DNA of 64,000 nucleotides. Source: Candidatus Dietzia intestinipullorum (lineage in GTDB: Bacteria; Actinomycetota; Actinomycetes; Mycobacteriales; Mycobacteriaceae). The stretch covers positions 1-64,000 of the forward strand of contig DWWP01000015.1 in the NCBI GenBank assembly GCA_019119635.1. Reading direction: 5' to 3'. Both the position numbers and the translations under genes were made by a program. The notes beneath the pieces were generated by a model. That model was not told the DNA's origin, ran no database searches, and saw nothing but the letters and a program-made list of their open reading frames with translations. Positions 53,873-63,388 of the stretch are shown in pieces; the stretch's first letter is position 1; every line of letters begins with the position of its first letter.

Positions 53873-54730
53873 TCAGTCGCGGAAGTAGCTCATCAGACGC
53901 AGGATCTCGACGTACAGCCAGACCAGCGTCACGGTCAGGCCGAGCGCCACGCCCCAGGCGGACTTGGCGGGAGCGCCGGCCCGCACCAGACGGTCGGCGT
54001 TGTCGAAGTCCAGCAGGAAGCTGAAGGCGGCGAGGCCGATGCACAGGAGGCAGAAGCCGATCGCGATGGGGCCACCGTCGTAGAGCGGGTTGGAGCCACC
54101 GGTGAAGAAGCTCAGGACGATGCTGCCGAGGGCGGCGAAGAGCACACCCACGATCCCGGCCGTGATGAACCGCGTGAACTTGGGCGTCACGCGGATCGCG
54201 CCGGTCTTGTAAACCACGAGCATGCCCACGAACACGCCGATGGTGCCGAGGATCGCACTACCGACGGCACCGAGGATGGCGCTGCCCTGCACACCATCGC
54301 CAACGGTGAAAAGGTACGTCGCTGCCCCGACGAACAGCCCCTCGAATGCGCCGTAGGTCAGCGTGACGGGCGCGGAGTCCATCTTGCGGCCGAAGGTCGC
54401 GATGAGGACCGTGATCAGACCGCCGATGCCGCCGACCAGAAGGAGCGGCATCATCAGGCCAGGGTTCGTGGAGATGAGGTAGAACGCGACCACACCGACG
54501 ATGCTGAGCAGGCCCAGGGTGATGGCGGTCTTGGTGACGATGTCGTCGATCGTCATGGGGCGCGTCTCGTCACCGGACTGCGGGTGGGCCTGCGGGGCGG
54601 CGAAGCCCCCGCCCTGCTGGCCGTACTGGCCCTGGTGGAAGGCGGCCCGGCCGGCGCCACCGAGCTGGGTGGCTCCTTGGGCGCTCGACTGTGACAGTGA
54701 GCTGAAGACCGGGTTGCTGCTAGTGCGCAT
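53873..54730 (-). CDS. Bax inhibitor-1/YccA family membrane protein
   Basis: 7-TM pattern; 'RVTPKFTRFITAGIVGVLF', 'LDFDNADRLVRAGAPAKSAWGVALGLTVTLVWLYVEILRLMSYF'. Confidence 0.92.
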   Translation of the reverse strand: MRTSSNPVFSSLSQSSAQGATQLGGAGRAAFHQGQYGQQGGGFAAPQAHPQSGDETRPMTIDDIVTKTAITLGLLSIVGVVAFYLISTNPGLMMPLLLVGGIGGLITVLIATFGRKMDSAPVTLTYGAFEGLFVGAATYLFTVGDGVQGSAILGAVGSAILGTIGVFVGMLVVYKTGAIRVTPKFTRFITAGIVGVLFAALGSIVLSFFTGGSNPLYDGGPIAIGFCLLCIGLAAFSFLLDFDNADRLVRAGAPAKSAWGVALGLTVTLVWLYVEILRLMSYFRD

Positions 54731-54989
54731 CGGGGTCCCTTCGAGAGTGTCGGGGAAGGTCGATCGTCGAGTGTCCCCGCCGGGTCACCGACGACTCACT
54801 CGTAGTTGTACAACGCGCGGGACCACCTGAGTGTTCCCGCTGTTGTCACCCATTCTGCCTGAGAAATCGTCGACCGTGGGTGGCACACCTCCCCACTTGA
54901 CTAGTGTCAGGTTCATTGACGGGCAGTGCGCGGTCCCCGCGACCACCGCACGGACCGCCGGCGGATACCGACGAGGCAAGGGATGGGCG

Positions 54990-56558
54990 ATGACGCAGGA
55001 CAACATGGAGTTCGACGGAGAGTACGACGTGATCGTGGTGGGCTCGGGCGTGGCCGCCCTGTTCGGCGCGGCCGCCGCCACCTCGCGCGGGCTGACCACC
55101 TGCGTCGTCGAGAAGACGGACCGCTTCGGCGGCACGTCGGCATACTCGGGCGGCGCGGTCTGGCTACCGGGCAACCAGATCCTCGCCCGGGACGGTCTCG
55201 ACGACTCGGTCGAGCGGGGCCTGGAGTATTTCCGCGCGGTGGTCGGCGACCGGACCGACGACGACCTGCAGCGCGCGTTCCTCCACACGGGCCCGCGCGT
55301 GGTGGAGTTCCTCACGGACACCCTCGGCATCCCGACGCGCTACCAGCCGTTCCCCGACTACTTCGACGCCCCCGGCCGCCAAGACGCGGGACGGGCGATC
55401 TTCCCCAAACCAGTCCGAGGGGACGAGGCGGGCGAGCGGCTCCACGACATCCGTCGGGCCGTCCCCGCGGACCAGTTCGGTGCGCCCGAGGACACCCGCA
55501 GGCTGGAGGGCGGCCGGGCATGGGTGTGGCGTCTACTCCTCGCGCTCGACGCCACGGACAGGGCCGACCTGCGCCTGAACACCGCCGCGCGGGAGCTCCT
55601 GCGCGACGCCGACGGCCGCGTGGTGGGGGTCCGGGTCCACGACGACGACGGCGAGCACCGGCTCGCCGCCCGCAAGGGGGTGCTCCTGGCGGCGGGCGGC
55701 TTCGAGCGGTCCCCCGACCTCCGCAGGCGCCACCAGCAGATGCCCACGTCCGACTGGTCCGCCTCCCACCCGGAGACCGGATCCGGGGACGCCGTCCGCA
55801 TGGTCGAGGGGGTCGGCGCGGAGCTGGACCTGCTCGACCAGTCGTGGTGGTGCCCCGCGACGCTCTTCCCCAACGGGCACGCCGCGTTCACGCTGGGATT
55901 CCGCTCGGGGATCATCGTGGACGGCACCGGACGCCGCTTCGCCGACGAGCTCCTGCCGTACGACCAGATGGGCAGGCAGATGCGCGCGCGGATAGCGGCG
56001 GGTGCGGGCGAGGAGTTCTGGTTGGTGTTCGACGACGCCGAGCGGGGCCGCTTCCCCGCGATCTGCGTGCCGGAGCCGGAGGCGGACGACCTACGCGCTG
56101 CCGGGCTGTGGCACTCGGCCTCCACCATCGAGGAGCTCGCCGGCCACATCGGGCTCGATCCCTCTGCCCTCACCGACACCGTCGAGCGGTTCAACGCCTT
56201 CGCCGCCGCGGGCCGCGACGAAGACTTCCATCGCGGGGAGGACCCGTACGGCCGCTACTTCCTCAGCGCCTCCACGCCCGAGGAGTGCGTCCGTCCGGTG
56301 GGCGGCGAGACGGTCCACGCCGTGCGCCTGGTGCTGGGTGACCTCGGCACCAAGGGTGGGGCCGTGATCGATCGCGACGGGGCCGTGCGCCGTGCGGACG
56401 GGTCGACGGTCCCGGGCCTCTACGCCGCCGGCAACTCCTCGGCCTCGGTCTCCGGCGAGGCGTACCCGGGGCCCGGCGTCCCGCTCGGCTCGGGCATGGC
56501 CTTCGCGTTCCGCGCCGTGGCGCACATGGCCGGAGAGCCCCTGCCGCTCGAGGGTTAA
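54990..56558 (+). CDS. FAD-dependent 3-ketosteroid delta-1-dehydrogenase-like protein
   Basis: 'YDVIVVGSGVAALFGAAAATSRGLTTCVVEKTDRFGGTSAYSGGAVWLPGN', 'GLYAAGNSSASVSGEAYPGPGVPLGSGMAFAFRA'. Confidence 0.9.
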   Translation: MTQDNMEFDGEYDVIVVGSGVAALFGAAAATSRGLTTCVVEKTDRFGGTSAYSGGAVWLPGNQILARDGLDDSVERGLEYFRAVVGDRTDDDLQRAFLHTGPRVVEFLTDTLGIPTRYQPFPDYFDAPGRQDAGRAIFPKPVRGDEAGERLHDIRRAVPADQFGAPEDTRRLEGGRAWVWRLLLALDATDRADLRLNTAARELLRDADGRVVGVRVHDDDGEHRLAARKGVLLAAGGFERSPDLRRRHQQMPTSDWSASHPETGSGDAVRMVEGVGAELDLLDQSWWCPATLFPNGHAAFTLGFRSGIIVDGTGRRFADELLPYDQMGRQMRARIAAGAGEEFWLVFDDAERGRFPAICVPEPEADDLRAAGLWHSASTIEELAGHIGLDPSALTDTVERFNAFAAAGRDEDFHRGEDPYGRYFLSASTPEECVRPVGGETVHAVRLVLGDLGTKGGAVIDRDGAVRRADGSTVPGLYAAGNSSASVSGEAYPGPGVPLGSGMAFAFRAVAHMAGEPLPLEG

Positions 56559-56607
56559 CGATATGTCGTTGACATTCGCGAGATCAGCGACGCGCTGCGG
56601 CGCGGCC

Positions 56608-56648
56608 GCAGGGCGTCTGCAGGGCGTCTGCAGGGCGTCCGCGGGGCG
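56608..56648. repeat. 11-bp tandem repeat (about 3.7 copies) gcagggcgtct
   Basis: gcagggcgtct gcagggcgtct gcagggcgtcc gcggggcg. Confidence 0.8.
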
Positions 56649-56722
56649 ATTTCCCGGAACAGCTATGTCGGCGGCCCCGGTGGGATATAAGTGACATCCA
56701 ACACTGTGGAAGTGGTGGGCGC

Positions 56723-58003
56723 GTGGGCAAGGCGATCAGGACACCGATGGCGGCGCTCCTCGTCGTCGTCATGGCGCTCTCCCCCGGCGCGGCCTCGGCC
56801 GCGGTCGGCGGTTCACCCGTGGCCAGCGCCGTGCCGGTCACCGCACCGGAGGTCGTCGAGGACAACCCCCACGGCGAACACAGCGGGGGCTTCGCCTCCG
56901 CACTGCCCACAGATTCTGCGACGCTGCGGGCCGCGCTCGAGCGGGCCCGGGCGTCTGGTGCCGCGCCGCATGCCTACGGGACGGTGACGCGCCAGTACTG
57001 GCTGGCAGTGGGCGCCGAGAACGCCGGGATCGACCTCGAGCAGTGGGACCCCGAGCGCGGACTCACCGCGAACCTCGACACCGTCGACAAGGTGTACGTG
57101 AACTACCTGCGGCTCGCGAATTCGCGACCGGACTACTACTGGGCCGGCATGGCGGGACTCGCGGGGATGTCGTTCGCGGCCGGATTCTGGGACCTCGACG
57201 AGATCGGCCGGCTGCTCACGGTGCCGGCCGTGCATCAGATGGGGCTCGCGGTCGGCGGCGCGCTCGACGACCTGCCGTGGCAGCTCGCGCGCGACATGCC
57301 CAGGGACCTCCACCTGCTGGCCACCGTCGGCCCCACGCTCACCCGGGCGGACATCGACTGGTACCTGCACCGCCTGCTGGTGATGCAACGGCACATCTTC
57401 ATGGACATGATCCCGCTCCACGAGGCGTACGCGGCCGAGGGGATGCCCGCGGTCGAGGAGCTGGCGGCGAGCGGGGCGTACGACGACTACGTGATCGACG
57501 CCTGGCGGATGCTCGACGCCGGTGGCGCCGCGGACCTCGCCGAGGCACTGGTGCGGATGGCCTCGCGGGAACAGAACCAGATCATCGCGGATCAGTGGGA
57601 TGCCACCGCGGCGGGCCACGACCCCGGGGCGGCCGCGGGCCGCGGGGCCGTCGGGCGGGTGCTCACCTACATCACCACGGTCGGCGGCAGCCCCGACATC
57701 CCGGGCGCGCGCAGTCTGGGGCGGTTCCGCCCGCTGACCGTGCGCGCGCAGGTGGACGGGCAGCCGATGGCGGTCCACACTCCCCTGCCCGCGTTCAACT
57801 GGGCCGACCGCGAACCGCGGTGGGAGTACATCGAGCAGGAGCTCGTGCCGCGCCACCGCGAGCTGGTCCAGGACCGGCCCGCCGAGGCGCAGCAGGTGCT
57901 CGGCGTGGAGTTCCGCGAACGTGCCGAGCAGAACCGGATCCTGCAGCGACTGCCGCAGTTCATCGCGGAGATGACGAACGGCTGGGTGGTCACTCCGGAC
58001 TGA
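56723..58003 (+). CDS. Secreted protein of unknown function
   Basis: Signal peptide 'MAALLVVVMALSPGAASAAVG'; no recognised family. Confidence 0.75.
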   Translation: MGKAIRTPMAALLVVVMALSPGAASAAVGGSPVASAVPVTAPEVVEDNPHGEHSGGFASALPTDSATLRAALERARASGAAPHAYGTVTRQYWLAVGAENAGIDLEQWDPERGLTANLDTVDKVYVNYLRLANSRPDYYWAGMAGLAGMSFAAGFWDLDEIGRLLTVPAVHQMGLAVGGALDDLPWQLARDMPRDLHLLATVGPTLTRADIDWYLHRLLVMQRHIFMDMIPLHEAYAAEGMPAVEELAASGAYDDYVIDAWRMLDAGGAADLAEALVRMASREQNQIIADQWDATAAGHDPGAAAGRGAVGRVLTYITTVGGSPDIPGARSLGRFRPLTVRAQVDGQPMAVHTPLPAFNWADREPRWEYIEQELVPRHRELVQDRPAEAQQVLGVEFRERAEQNRILQRLPQFIAEMTNGWVVTPD

Positions 58004-58086
58004 GGCGTGGGCGTTTCCGCGGCAGCGCGCGATCGACCCGGAGCAGCACCGAGATGATGCGACCCAGGTGACGGGGGCACGCCCCG

Positions 58087-58908
58087 TCAGGCCAGCGCGA
58101 CCTTCCGGTTCCACGAGCGCGCCGTCCGCCAGGCGCAGAACGCCAGCAGCAGGCCCATGGGCACCAGGAAGCCGAGGGGCATCACCTCACCGTCGGTGGC
58201 CCCGGCCGCCATCTCCCCCAGCACGTGGAAGGAGACCACCCCGACGGTGTCGCCGTCCATCCCCACGCCGAACGGGATGACGACCATGCCGATGAACGAC
58301 GCGACCTGAATACAGATGTAGAGCACCACGAACACCACGACCGGGCCGGCCGGCCCCATGCCGGCGAAGCGGCTCTCGTGACCCACGGACACGGCGAAGT
58401 AGTAGTAGATCGGCCAGATCAGGAACGAGGCGACCATGAGCACGGCGCCCACGACGATCATCCACACCGGGGCGACCTCTCGGATGGTGGACCAGAAACC
58501 ACCGAGCTCGGTGAGCGACGGCGTGTTGATCTGCCCCTGGAGCGACACCGCCCACCAGGCCGCCAGGCCGAGCACGACCGTGAGCACCAGCGCCGCGAAC
58601 GACGCGATGATCGCCCACGCCAACTTGGCCCGGAAGATGGTCGCCCCTCGCGCCGGGATCGAGTGCGTGAAGTAGCCGGTGCGGCCGTACCCCGACCGCC
58701 AGTAGTCCGCGGTCAGCAGGAGCTGCGTGGCCGGGACCAGGACGAACAACCCGAGCATGGCGAGCAGGACCCCCAGCTCGGACAGGAGCGGCCACCCCGT
58801 GGCAGCCAGCAGAGCGCCCAGGATCACGACCAGCGCGAGGATCCCGAACAGCATCCCGAGCGTGCCGCGCGTGCGCAGCCATTCGTGCTTGAGCAGTGTG
58901 GTGGTCAT
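58087..58908 (-). CDS. ABC transporter permease-like membrane protein
   Basis: Multi-TM ORF overlapping ATP-binding gene by 4 nt. Confidence 0.8.
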   Translation of the reverse strand: MTTTLLKHEWLRTRGTLGMLFGILALVVILGALLAATGWPLLSELGVLLAMLGLFVLVPATQLLLTADYWRSGYGRTGYFTHSIPARGATIFRAKLAWAIIASFAALVLTVVLGLAAWWAVSLQGQINTPSLTELGGFWSTIREVAPVWMIVVGAVLMVASFLIWPIYYYFAVSVGHESRFAGMGPAGPVVVFVVLYICIQVASFIGMVVIPFGVGMDGDTVGVVSFHVLGEMAAGATDGEVMPLGFLVPMGLLLAFCAWRTARSWNRKVALA

Positions 58909-59624
58909 CGGTACGTCTCCCTAAAGATCTGATCGAGGCTGGCTGCGTGCGTGCCGCGCAGGTCGTCGGCGTCGCCCTGCAGCTGGACGCGGCCGTGGCG
59001 CATCATCACCACGGCGTCGAGGATCGGCTCGAGGTCGTGCACCAGGTGCGTGGAGATCAGCAGGAGCGAGTCCTCGGACAGGGTGCGCAGGATGCCGTCG
59101 AGGATGAGCTGCCGGGCGGCCGGGTCGACGCCCGAGATGGGCTCGTCGAGCAGGAACACCCGCGCGTCGCGGGACATGGCCAGTGAGATCTGCACCTTCT
59201 CGCGCATGCCCTTGGACATCTCCTTGAGCCTGCTGGTCTCGGAGAGCCCGAAGAACCCGATGAGGTCACGCGCCTTCTCGACCTGGAAATCGGCGAAGAA
59301 GTCGCGGTACAGCTCCAGGCAGTAGCTCACCCGCGCGGCGTCGGGCAGGAAGCTGGTGTCGGACAGGAAGGACACGAGCGCCTTGGACCGCGGCCCCGGC
59401 TCGTGTCCGCCGATCCGCACCTCGCCCTCGTATCCGGAGAGCACGCCGGCGAGGATCTTGAGCAGCGTGGTCTTGCCGCAGCCGTTCTCGCCCAGCAGAC
59501 CCACGACCTGCCCGGGCCCGAGCGAGACGTCGAACCCGTCGAGGGCGGCGATGCTGCCGTAGCGCTTGGTCAGGCCGGTCGCCTCGACGAGCGGGGCTGC
59601 GAGCGGGCTGGTGGATTCGCTCAT
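58905..59624 (-). CDS. ABC transporter ATP-binding protein
   Basis: 'LLGENGCGKTTLLKILAGVL', 'LKEMSKGMREKVQISLAMSRDARVFLLDEPISGVD'. Confidence 0.93.
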   Translation of the reverse strand: MSESTSPLAAPLVEATGLTKRYGSIAALDGFDVSLGPGQVVGLLGENGCGKTTLLKILAGVLSGYEGEVRIGGHEPGPRSKALVSFLSDTSFLPDAARVSYCLELYRDFFADFQVEKARDLIGFFGLSETSRLKEMSKGMREKVQISLAMSRDARVFLLDEPISGVDPAARQLILDGILRTLSEDSLLLISTHLVHDLEPILDAVVMMRHGRVQLQGDADDLRGTHAASLDQIFRETYR

Positions 59625-59625
59625 G

Positions 59626-60039
59626 TCAGGCTCCTCCGCGGTCCGGTACGTCAGTGGTGTGGTGGTCATGTCCGTCCTGCCTCTCGCCGTTCCATCTCTC
59701 CTCCAGAAGTTCGCGCGCCCGGGAGCGCTCCATCTTCAGTCCGCGGGCCCGGCGGATGAACTCGTCGGCGGCATCACTCGCGAGCTCGGCGCGCGTGGAG
59801 TCGATGCGCTCCTCGCTTCCGGTGACGAACCGGCCGCTCGCCCGTTCTGACCTGCACAGTTCGCGTCGCTCGAGTTCGGCCAGCGCGCGTTGCGCGGTGT
59901 TCGGATTGACGCCCAGGTCGGCCGCCAGCTCCCGGACGCCGGGCATCTTGCTGCCCGCCGCCCACTCCCCGGTGACGATGCGTCGCGAGAACTCCTCGAC
60001 GAGCTGCATCCAGATCGGGGATGAGGTGTCGAACTGCAT
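59626..60039 (-). CDS. GntR family transcriptional regulator (YtrA-like)
   Basis: 'SSPIWMQLVEEFSRRIVTGEWAAGSKMPGVRELAADLGVNPNTAQRALAELERRELCRSER'. Confidence 0.92.
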   Translation of the reverse strand: MQFDTSSPIWMQLVEEFSRRIVTGEWAAGSKMPGVRELAADLGVNPNTAQRALAELERRELCRSERASGRFVTGSEERIDSTRAELASDAADEFIRRARGLKMERSRARELLEERWNGERQDGHDHHTTDVPDRGGA

Positions 60040-60060
60040 CGGCGCCCCCGTCCGTGTTGG

Positions 60061-60080
60061 TGTATTAGTACCTTAATACA
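60061..60080. promoter_or_regulatory. Candidate GntR operator tgtatta-N6-taataca
   Basis: tgtattagtaccttaataca, perfect 7-bp arms, just upstream of GntR start. Confidence 0.65.
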
Positions 60081-60163
60081 GTGACACGACGAGGCGTCGA
60101 GGTCAAGAGTTGCCGGGTCAGGAGCGGGCGCCCGCCCACCCCCGCGAGCGCACACTCACCCGA

Positions 60164-60218
60164 TCGACCGCGTTTCTGGAGGCATCGGCCGAGTAGCCGT
60201 CACCAGAAACGCGGTCGA
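60164..60218. repeat. 16-bp perfect inverted repeat tcgaccgcgtttctgg / ccagaaacgcggtcga
   Basis: Arms 60164-60179 and 60203-60218. Confidence 0.8.
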
Positions 60219-60290
60219 CTTTCACGATTCGCGGTCGATACTCAAAGTTCGCGGTCGGTTCTCGCGGTTCGCGGTCGATCAGCAGACGGA
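60211..60290. repeat. 20-bp period repeat array with gcggtcg(a/g) core
   Basis: gcggtcg at 60211, 60231, 60251, 60271. Confidence 0.75.
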
Positions 60291-60437
60291 GCGGGGCGGC
60301 GGACGCAGCGGGTGCGGCGGGGGCGGCGGACGCAGCGGACGCAGCGGGGACGGCGGGCGGCGGACGGAGCGGGGGCAGCAGGTGCGGCGGGGGCAGCAGA
60401 TGCGCCGGTCGGAGCAGGCCGTCGACCCGCGATGGGG

Positions 60438-61628
60438 TCACGCCTCGTATGCCGCCGTCTGCTGGGCCGACCACCCCGGCCCGCGCAACAGGTGCGAGAC
60501 GCGATCCCGCCACGTCCGCGCCCTGAAGACATCCCGGGCGATGCCCGCCCACTCGTGCGTGGCGATCCGCAGCGGGCTGAACGTGTCGATGTTCGTCGTG
60601 AGCCCGTAGACCACCTGGTCCGCCTCCGGCTCGAACGTGCCGAACAGGCGGTCCCACAGGATGAGGATGCTCCCGTGGTTGCGGTCGAGGTACTCGCGGT
60701 TGCTGCCGTGGTGCACCCGGTGGTGCGCGGGCGAGTTGAACACCTTCTCGAGCGGCCCGATCGAGCGGATGACCTCGGTGTGGATCCAGAACTGGTAGAT
60801 CAGGTTGACGGCGCGGGCGTCCTGGACGAGCGCGGGCCGCACGCCGAGCAGCGACAGCAGGCCGTACGGCACGGAGATGGTCAGCGCCTCGGCCACGGGC
60901 TGCCGCAGGGCGGTCGAGAGGTTGTAGCGCTCGCTAGAGTGATGCACGACGTGCATGGCCCACAGCCAGCGACTCTCGTGGTCGAGGCGGTGGTTCCAGT
61001 AGTAGAGGAAGTCCCAGCCGAGGATCGCGACCGCGTAGGCGAGCGGTCCCTTCCCTAGGTCGAACGGGCTGAGCCGGAACAGCTTCCTGCTCGCGGTCTC
61101 GGCGCTCCACAGCGTCGACACGGTGACGACGGTCGAGGCGAGCGCGGTGACCGCCGAGCTCCCGGTGATCCGGCGCAGTGCCGGCGGGAGCATGTGCTGG
61201 GCGTCCGGAACGGCCCGCTCGTCGTCGTCGCCCCCGAGGTCAGCATCGGATGCCCCGATCCGGGGGCTCGACGACGACAAGGTGCCCGCATCGAGCAGCC
61301 CGGTCGTCCGGGTGCGTCGCACGACGTCTCCCACGGTCGCGATGCCGGCGCCGGCCAGCGAGAGCCCCATAAGCACTGTGGCGTACCGGCCGGTGCGCGG
61401 TGTGACCGGGGCGAGCAGCGCACCGGTGATGTACGGAGCGACCAGGCTGCCCACGCCCATGGTGAGGCTGGCCATGGTGTCGGCGAACTCGTAGTCGCCC
61501 GCACGCCTCCCGCCGACCGGGTGGCGTCGCTGCCACGCGAACTCACCCGCCATCGCGGCGACGAACCCCGGGACGGCAAGGACCGTCAGATCAACCTTCA
61601 CACGGTCCAGGATAGTGACAAGCGCCAC
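60438..61628 (-). CDS. Sterol desaturase / fatty acid hydroxylase family protein
   Basis: His boxes 'HRLDH', 'HVVHHSS', 'HRVHHGSN' and TM segments. Confidence 0.92.
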   Translation of the reverse strand: MALVTILDRVKVDLTVLAVPGFVAAMAGEFAWQRRHPVGGRRAGDYEFADTMASLTMGVGSLVAPYITGALLAPVTPRTGRYATVLMGLSLAGAGIATVGDVVRRTRTTGLLDAGTLSSSSPRIGASDADLGGDDDERAVPDAQHMLPPALRRITGSSAVTALASTVVTVSTLWSAETASRKLFRLSPFDLGKGPLAYAVAILGWDFLYYWNHRLDHESRWLWAMHVVHHSSERYNLSTALRQPVAEALTISVPYGLLSLLGVRPALVQDARAVNLIYQFWIHTEVIRSIGPLEKVFNSPAHHRVHHGSNREYLDRNHGSILILWDRLFGTFEPEADQVVYGLTTNIDTFSPLRIATHEWAGIARDVFRARTWRDRVSHLLRGPGWSAQQTAAYEA

Positions 61629-61717
61629 TACTCATGCTCACGAATCGGGGGGGGAGTACCGACTCGCACACCGCGACGGCTCTCCCCAGCGCGAACCGCG
61701 GCTCCTGACGCTGTCGA

Positions 61718-63211
61718 TCAGGCCTCCGCCTCGGCCGCCTCCTCGGCGAGCGCCTCCGCCACCGGAGCCTCGGTCTGACCGGTGTTGCGGAGGAACCACA
61801 CCCCCACCACGGTGATCAGCGAGATGGCGGCGCCGGCGATCAGGGCGTTGTGGACGCCGTTCATCTGCGCGCCGAGCTCGTCCCCGCTCTCGGCGCCGGC
61901 GACCTGGCCGAGCGTCATCACCGTGATGAACAGGGCCGTGCCGGAGGCGGCGGCGACCTGCTGCAGCGTGGTGAGCAGCGCGGAGCCGTGCGAGTAGAGG
62001 TGCGGCGGGAGCGAGCCGAGCGCCGACGTCATGAGCGGCGAGAAGAGCAGGGCCAGACCCACGGTCAGGGTCACGTGGAAGGCCACCACCATGCCGAGCG
62101 ACGAGTCCGCGCCGAGGGTCGTCATCCCCCACAGGCCCGCGGACGCGAGGATCGATCCGGGGATGATCAGGGGGCGCGGGCCGACCTTGTCGTAGAGGCG
62201 ACCGACAAACCAGCCGAGAACGCCCATCACCAGCCCGCCGGGCAGCAGCACGAGGCCGGCCTCGAGCGTGGTGGAGCCGAGCACCTGCTGCATGTAGATC
62301 GGCAGCAGGATCAGGACGCCGAACAGCGACATCATGGCGATGAGCATGAGCACCAGCGCCACGGTGAACGTCGGGGACGCGAACGCCCGCACGTCGAGGA
62401 GCGCGTTGTCCTTGAGCGCGAGCTGGCGCCACACGAACACCGAGAGCGAGAGTGCGCCCACGATCACGGGGATCCACGGCGAGATCAGGGCATTGCCCAT
62501 CGCGGCCTCGCCGATCGAGCTCAGGCCGTAGATCAGGCCGGCGAACCCGAGGGCGGACAGGACGCCCGAGAAGATGTCGAGCGGGACCTCGCGGGTCTCG
62601 GTGACGTTGCGGATCAGGGCGCCGCCGGCGACCAGGGCCAGCACCGCGATCGGCAGGACCGACCAGAACATCCAGCGCCAGCTCAGCGAGTCCAGGACCA
62701 CGCCGCCGACGGTCGGGCCGATGGCCGGGGCCACGGCGATGACGATCGAGATCACGCCCATGGTCCGGCCTCGACGGTCGGCGGGCACCACGTTGAGCAC
62801 GGTGGTCATGAGCAGCGGCATCATGATCGCGGTGCCGACGGCCTGGACCACGCGGCCGGCGACGAGCATCGGGAACACCACCGCCAGCGAGGCCAACACG
62901 GTGCCTGCGGTGAACGTGCTCATCGCGATGATGAAGACCGTCCGCAGCGGCAGCCGCACGAGCATCCACCCCGTGAACGGGATGACCACGGCCATCGTCA
63001 ACATGAACGCGGTGGTGAGCCACTGCGCGGTGGCGGCGGTGACCTCGAACTCGACCATCAGGTCGGGAAGCGCCACCGACATGATGGTCTCGTTGAGGAT
63101 CACCACGAACGCGGCGGCCACGAGCAGCGCGATCAGTCGGATGGTGGCGCCGGGCAGGGGCGCGGAGTCCGCGGCGCTGGTGCGATCGGCGGCTGTGGAC
63201 TGAGACGTCAC
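61718..63211 (-). CDS. MFS transporter, DHA2 (EmrB/QacA) type
   Basis: 'LNETIMSVALPDLMVEFEVTAATAQWLTTAFMLTMAVVIPFTGWM', 14-TM pattern. Confidence 0.93.
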   Translation of the reverse strand: MTSQSTAADRTSAADSAPLPGATIRLIALLVAAAFVVILNETIMSVALPDLMVEFEVTAATAQWLTTAFMLTMAVVIPFTGWMLVRLPLRTVFIIAMSTFTAGTVLASLAVVFPMLVAGRVVQAVGTAIMMPLLMTTVLNVVPADRRGRTMGVISIVIAVAPAIGPTVGGVVLDSLSWRWMFWSVLPIAVLALVAGGALIRNVTETREVPLDIFSGVLSALGFAGLIYGLSSIGEAAMGNALISPWIPVIVGALSLSVFVWRQLALKDNALLDVRAFASPTFTVALVLMLIAMMSLFGVLILLPIYMQQVLGSTTLEAGLVLLPGGLVMGVLGWFVGRLYDKVGPRPLIIPGSILASAGLWGMTTLGADSSLGMVVAFHVTLTVGLALLFSPLMTSALGSLPPHLYSHGSALLTTLQQVAAASGTALFITVMTLGQVAGAESGDELGAQMNGVHNALIAGAAISLITVVGVWFLRNTGQTEAPVAEALAEEAAEAEA

Positions 63212-63388
63212 GGGTCGTCCTTATGGGGAATTCGTACTGCGGTAAGGGTGCAAAACCAGGGGCGACGCCACGCCGCGCACACCGGACGCACGCAATCTAC
63301 ACGAACACTCCCGGCCGACGCCCGTCAAGTGACCAGCATTACCGCGCGACATCGCCTGCGGCAGCGGACCGCTCCCCCAACCGGGACG

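Noticed and set aside
53485-54024. 179-aa + strand ORF after the thiolase terminator
   Set aside because: Starts within the terminator arm, runs through palindromes and antisense to the Bax1-like gene.
60250-60420. GC-rich gcggcggacgcagcggg repeats as a possible coding or CRISPR array
   Set aside because: Degenerate, irregular spacing, no spacers; low-complexity intergenic sequence.
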